Shown here: piece after piece, positions 4,997-6,640 of the stretch
How positions within the stretch are numbered: the stretch's first letter is position 1
Layout of the letters: every line of letters starts with the position of its first letter
NCBI GenBank assembly: GCA_958444395.1
Contig: CAUCOL010000106.1
Location: 1 to 6,640 of the forward strand
Length of the DNA: 6,640 nt
Source of the DNA: an uncultured Lachnospiraceae bacterium
GTDB lineage: Bacteria; Bacillota; Clostridia; Lachnospirales; Lachnospiraceae
Direction of reading: 5' to 3'
Notes under the pieces: generated by a model
Told to the model about the DNA's origin: nothing
Databases searched by the model: none
Seen by the model: the letters and a program-made list of their open reading frames with translations, nothing else
Position numbers and translations under genes: made by a program

Positions 4997-6640
4997 AATT
5001 AAAACATTGGAACAAGAAAATTACCGCATGGGTACTTTGTCTGACCCTTCTTTTCTCTTATGCGGGCACACAATGCCTGACACATACAAAAGCTGCCTCG
5101 GTCTACACAGACACGGGTAAAAAATATACGATCCGACAGATTCTGAGTGATTATCAGTTTTTTATCAAAGAGAACTTTTCTACAAACACCCACTTCGTAG
5201 GTGCTATCGCCTGCGGAAACGATGCCGTGCTTGCCTCTTTCGGGGACGGCTCCATCGTACCGTCTTACCTGGAACATATCCGACAGGCAGGCAATTACAG
5301 TGGACAGTATAAAAGCCACTATCTTGCCTCCAACCCGAAATATGCCGGTCTCGCCGAACAACCGGCTTATTATAAAAAAAGCGACGTATACTGCCCGTCC
5401 CTGACCCGCTATCCGGATCAATCCGGTCAATATATCCGTTTTGGCACCGCTTTTTCAGCTCTGGTAAGGGAATCCGCTCAGATGATGCAGTCTTCTAAAC
5501 TGACTTTATCGACGACCCATCTGCAAACGGCAACGATCGATGGTCAGACCGGACAATTACTGACCATTCCATTCTCTTCTTCTGTCACCTCTGTGTATAT
5601 TCCACGAGAAATCATTAAGAAGGCTGACTGGCTCCTGATCAAAGGTGTGTCTTCTCTGGAAGAGCTTACAGGCTCTGATCATATCATCAGCATTCAGGGC
5701 TATGATGCGCTGACACTGGGTGGCAGCTATAACTTCGTCCGGGCAGGAGACTCTAAGAAAGCCGTATTTATGGCTGCCGAACCCGGAAAAGGCACCACGA
5801 TCCGAAACCGCCGGGGACAGTCTATCGGCTCCGCTTTTCTGCTGGATGATGCACATGGACTGAAAAATCTGAAGGGTGCTGATACGATCCAGGCTGGGCA
5901 AATGGATCTGTCCGGTGTCAAACTTATCTGGAACCTTCCGGAAAATAATTCCTTCTGCTGTCAGTATCTGGCAGGTCATGTTGTTGCTCCCAAAGCAGAT
6001 GTATTTATCGGCGGTGGCTGTTTTGAAGGTGGATATATCGCCAAAAATCTGCTCTGCTGTGGTGCAGAAGGACATTTCTATCCATACGCAGAAGTCACAC
6101 CACCTGCACCGAGTCCCTCTTCGACAGTTGTACCGAGCCTGACACCATCCTGCTCGCCATCGCCTGTCCCGACAACAACACCAGCAATCACACCGACGAA
6201 ATCGCCGACTCCTTCGGCAACGACCACCCCTACGAAAACACCGGCAAAAACACCGACTCCTTCGGCGACGTCCGCCCCTACGAAAACACCGGCAAAAACA
6301 CTGACTCCTTCGGCGACGTCCACTCCTACGAAAACACCGGTTCCGTCAGCACCTCCGACAGTGATTCCTTCCAGCTCTCCGAAGCCGACTCCCACGGTTC
6401 CACCAGCACCTTCTACCACTCCGACTCCTACCAAAACACCAATTCCATCTCCTACTCCGACGATAACTCCAACAAAAACTCCTCGCCCAACGGCTACTCC
6501 TACAGTAACTCCGACAAAGACTCCTCATCCAACGACTTCACCGACAGTAACTCCGACAAAGACTCCTCGCCCAACAGCTACTCCGACAGTAACTCCGACA
6601 AAGACTCCTCATCCAACGACTTCACCGACAGTAACTCCGA
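4993..6640 (+). CDS. Secreted choice-of-anchor A surface protein with Thr/Pro stalk (3' partial)
   Basis: The frame is open from a TTG start to the right edge (549 codons visible), with no stop. Residues 1-35 are a signal peptide: KLKHWNKK, a hydrophobic core (10-25), and likely cleavage at KAA|S. Residues about 45-366 fit the choice-of-anchor A domain: YQFFIKENF near 54-62, HFVGAIACGND at 67-77, GYDALTLGG-type strands in the middle, and the closing signature AGHVVAPKADVFIGGGCFEGG (327-347) then YIAKNLLCCGAEGHFYPY (348-365). From about residue 369 the protein is Thr/Pro/Ser-rich with Lys, probably an extended wall-spanning stalk made of tandem repeats. The sorting signal, if any, lies beyond the window. 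Adjacent coupled sortase supports wall anchoring. The ectodomain has an unusual set of cysteines (74, 134, 322, 323, 343, 355, 356). A role as adhesin or surface-layer component is inferred; the molecular function of this domain family is not established to my knowledge. Confidence 0.88.
   Translation, partial: MKLKHWNKKITAWVLCLTLLFSYAGTQCLTHTKAASVYTDTGKKYTIRQILSDYQFFIKENFSTNTHFVGAIACGNDAVLASFGDGSIVPSYLEHIRQAGNYSGQYKSHYLASNPKYAGLAEQPAYYKKSDVYCPSLTRYPDQSGQYIRFGTAFSALVRESAQMMQSSKLTLSTTHLQTATIDGQTGQLLTIPFSSSVTSVYIPREIIKKADWLLIKGVSSLEELTGSDHIISIQGYDALTLGGSYNFVRAGDSKKAVFMAAEPGKGTTIRNRRGQSIGSAFLLDDAHGLKNLKGADTIQAGQMDLSGVKLIWNLPENNSFCCQYLAGHVVAPKADVFIGGGCFEGGYIAKNLLCCGAEGHFYPYAEVTPPAPSPSSTVVPSLTPSCSPSPVPTTTPAITPTKSPTPSATTTPTKTPAKTPTPSATSAPTKTPAKTLTPSATSTPTKTPVPSAPPTVIPSSSPKPTPTVPPAPSTTPTPTKTPIPSPTPTITPTKTPRPTATPTVTPTKTPHPTTSPTVTPTKTPRPTATPTVTPTKTPHPTTSPTVTP
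6205..6348 (+). repeat. Three 48-base tandem repeats in the stalk
   Basis: Units at 6205-6252, 6253-6300 and 6301-6348 encode 16 residues of the form PTPSATxxPTKTPAKT. Units 1 and 2 differ at 3 of 48 bases. Unit 3 starts with Leu (CTG) instead of Pro and diverges in its last three codons. Confidence 0.88.
6481..6640 (+). repeat. 84-base higher-order tandem repeat in the stalk, continuing past the edge
   Basis: A 14-residue (42-base) unit alternates between PRPTATPTVTPTKT and PHPTTSPTVTPTKT, giving an 84-base period. The copy at 6565-6640 differs from 6481-6556 at only 2 of 76 bases, both synonymous. The array runs off the right edge, so the copy number is unknown. Confidence 0.9.

Noticed and set aside
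4999..5430. Antisense 143-aa ORF opposite the start of the surface protein
   Set aside because: It overlaps the signal peptide and N-terminal domain of a well-supported gene and resembles no family I know.
5557..6434. Long antisense ORFs (minus strand 5557-6075 and 6078-6434), the second Gly/Val-rich
   Set aside because: They lie opposite the surface-protein frame, which has clear domain signatures. The Gly/Val composition is the reverse complement of Thr/Pro repeat codons. Neither has a convincing ribosome binding site.

Overview
The window looks like chromosomal DNA from a gut-type Clostridia species, most likely a member of the Lachnospiraceae. The reasons are moderate GC with AT-rich intergenic regions, strong GGAG-type ribosome binding sites, a Gram-positive lipoprotein, a class B sortase, and a choice-of-anchor A surface protein with a Pro/Thr stalk. 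The genus cannot be fixed from the sequence alone. No RNA genes, insertion sequences, phage genes or CRISPR arrays are visible.

Layout. Bases 2-676 are the C-terminal half of a GltS-type sodium/glutamate symporter, cut by the left edge. It is followed after 28 bases by a small charged 63-aa protein of unknown function carrying a duplicated AIPE(I/V)H motif (705-896). A strong hairpin terminator (935-978) ends this rightward unit. Next come two leftward genes, in transcription order a membrane-bound diguanylate cyclase (3897-2410) and an orphan solute-binding lipoprotein (2271-985). A 274-base divergent region (3898-4171) holds a near-consensus sigma-A promoter for the cyclase and candidate promoter and dyad elements for the rightward genes. 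To the right lie a class B sortase (4172-4996, GTG start) and, overlapping it by 4 bases, a large secreted surface protein (from 4993, TTG start). That protein runs off the right edge inside a repetitive Thr/Pro stalk.

How the genes may work together. The sortase and surface protein form a translationally coupled enzyme-substrate pair, in which the sortase probably anchors the adhesin-like protein to the wall. The cyclase and the orphan binding protein may form a sensing pair: an extracellular ligand bound by the lipoprotein would influence c-di-GMP synthesis. Because these two units are divergent, c-di-GMP signalling may be linked to surface display, but the link is inference from position only. 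The symporter and small protein are separated by the terminator and are probably unrelated.

The point most easily missed is the surface protein. It has no ATG start and no stop in the window, so a standard ATG-to-stop ORF scan would miss it and would leave false antisense ORFs in its place.
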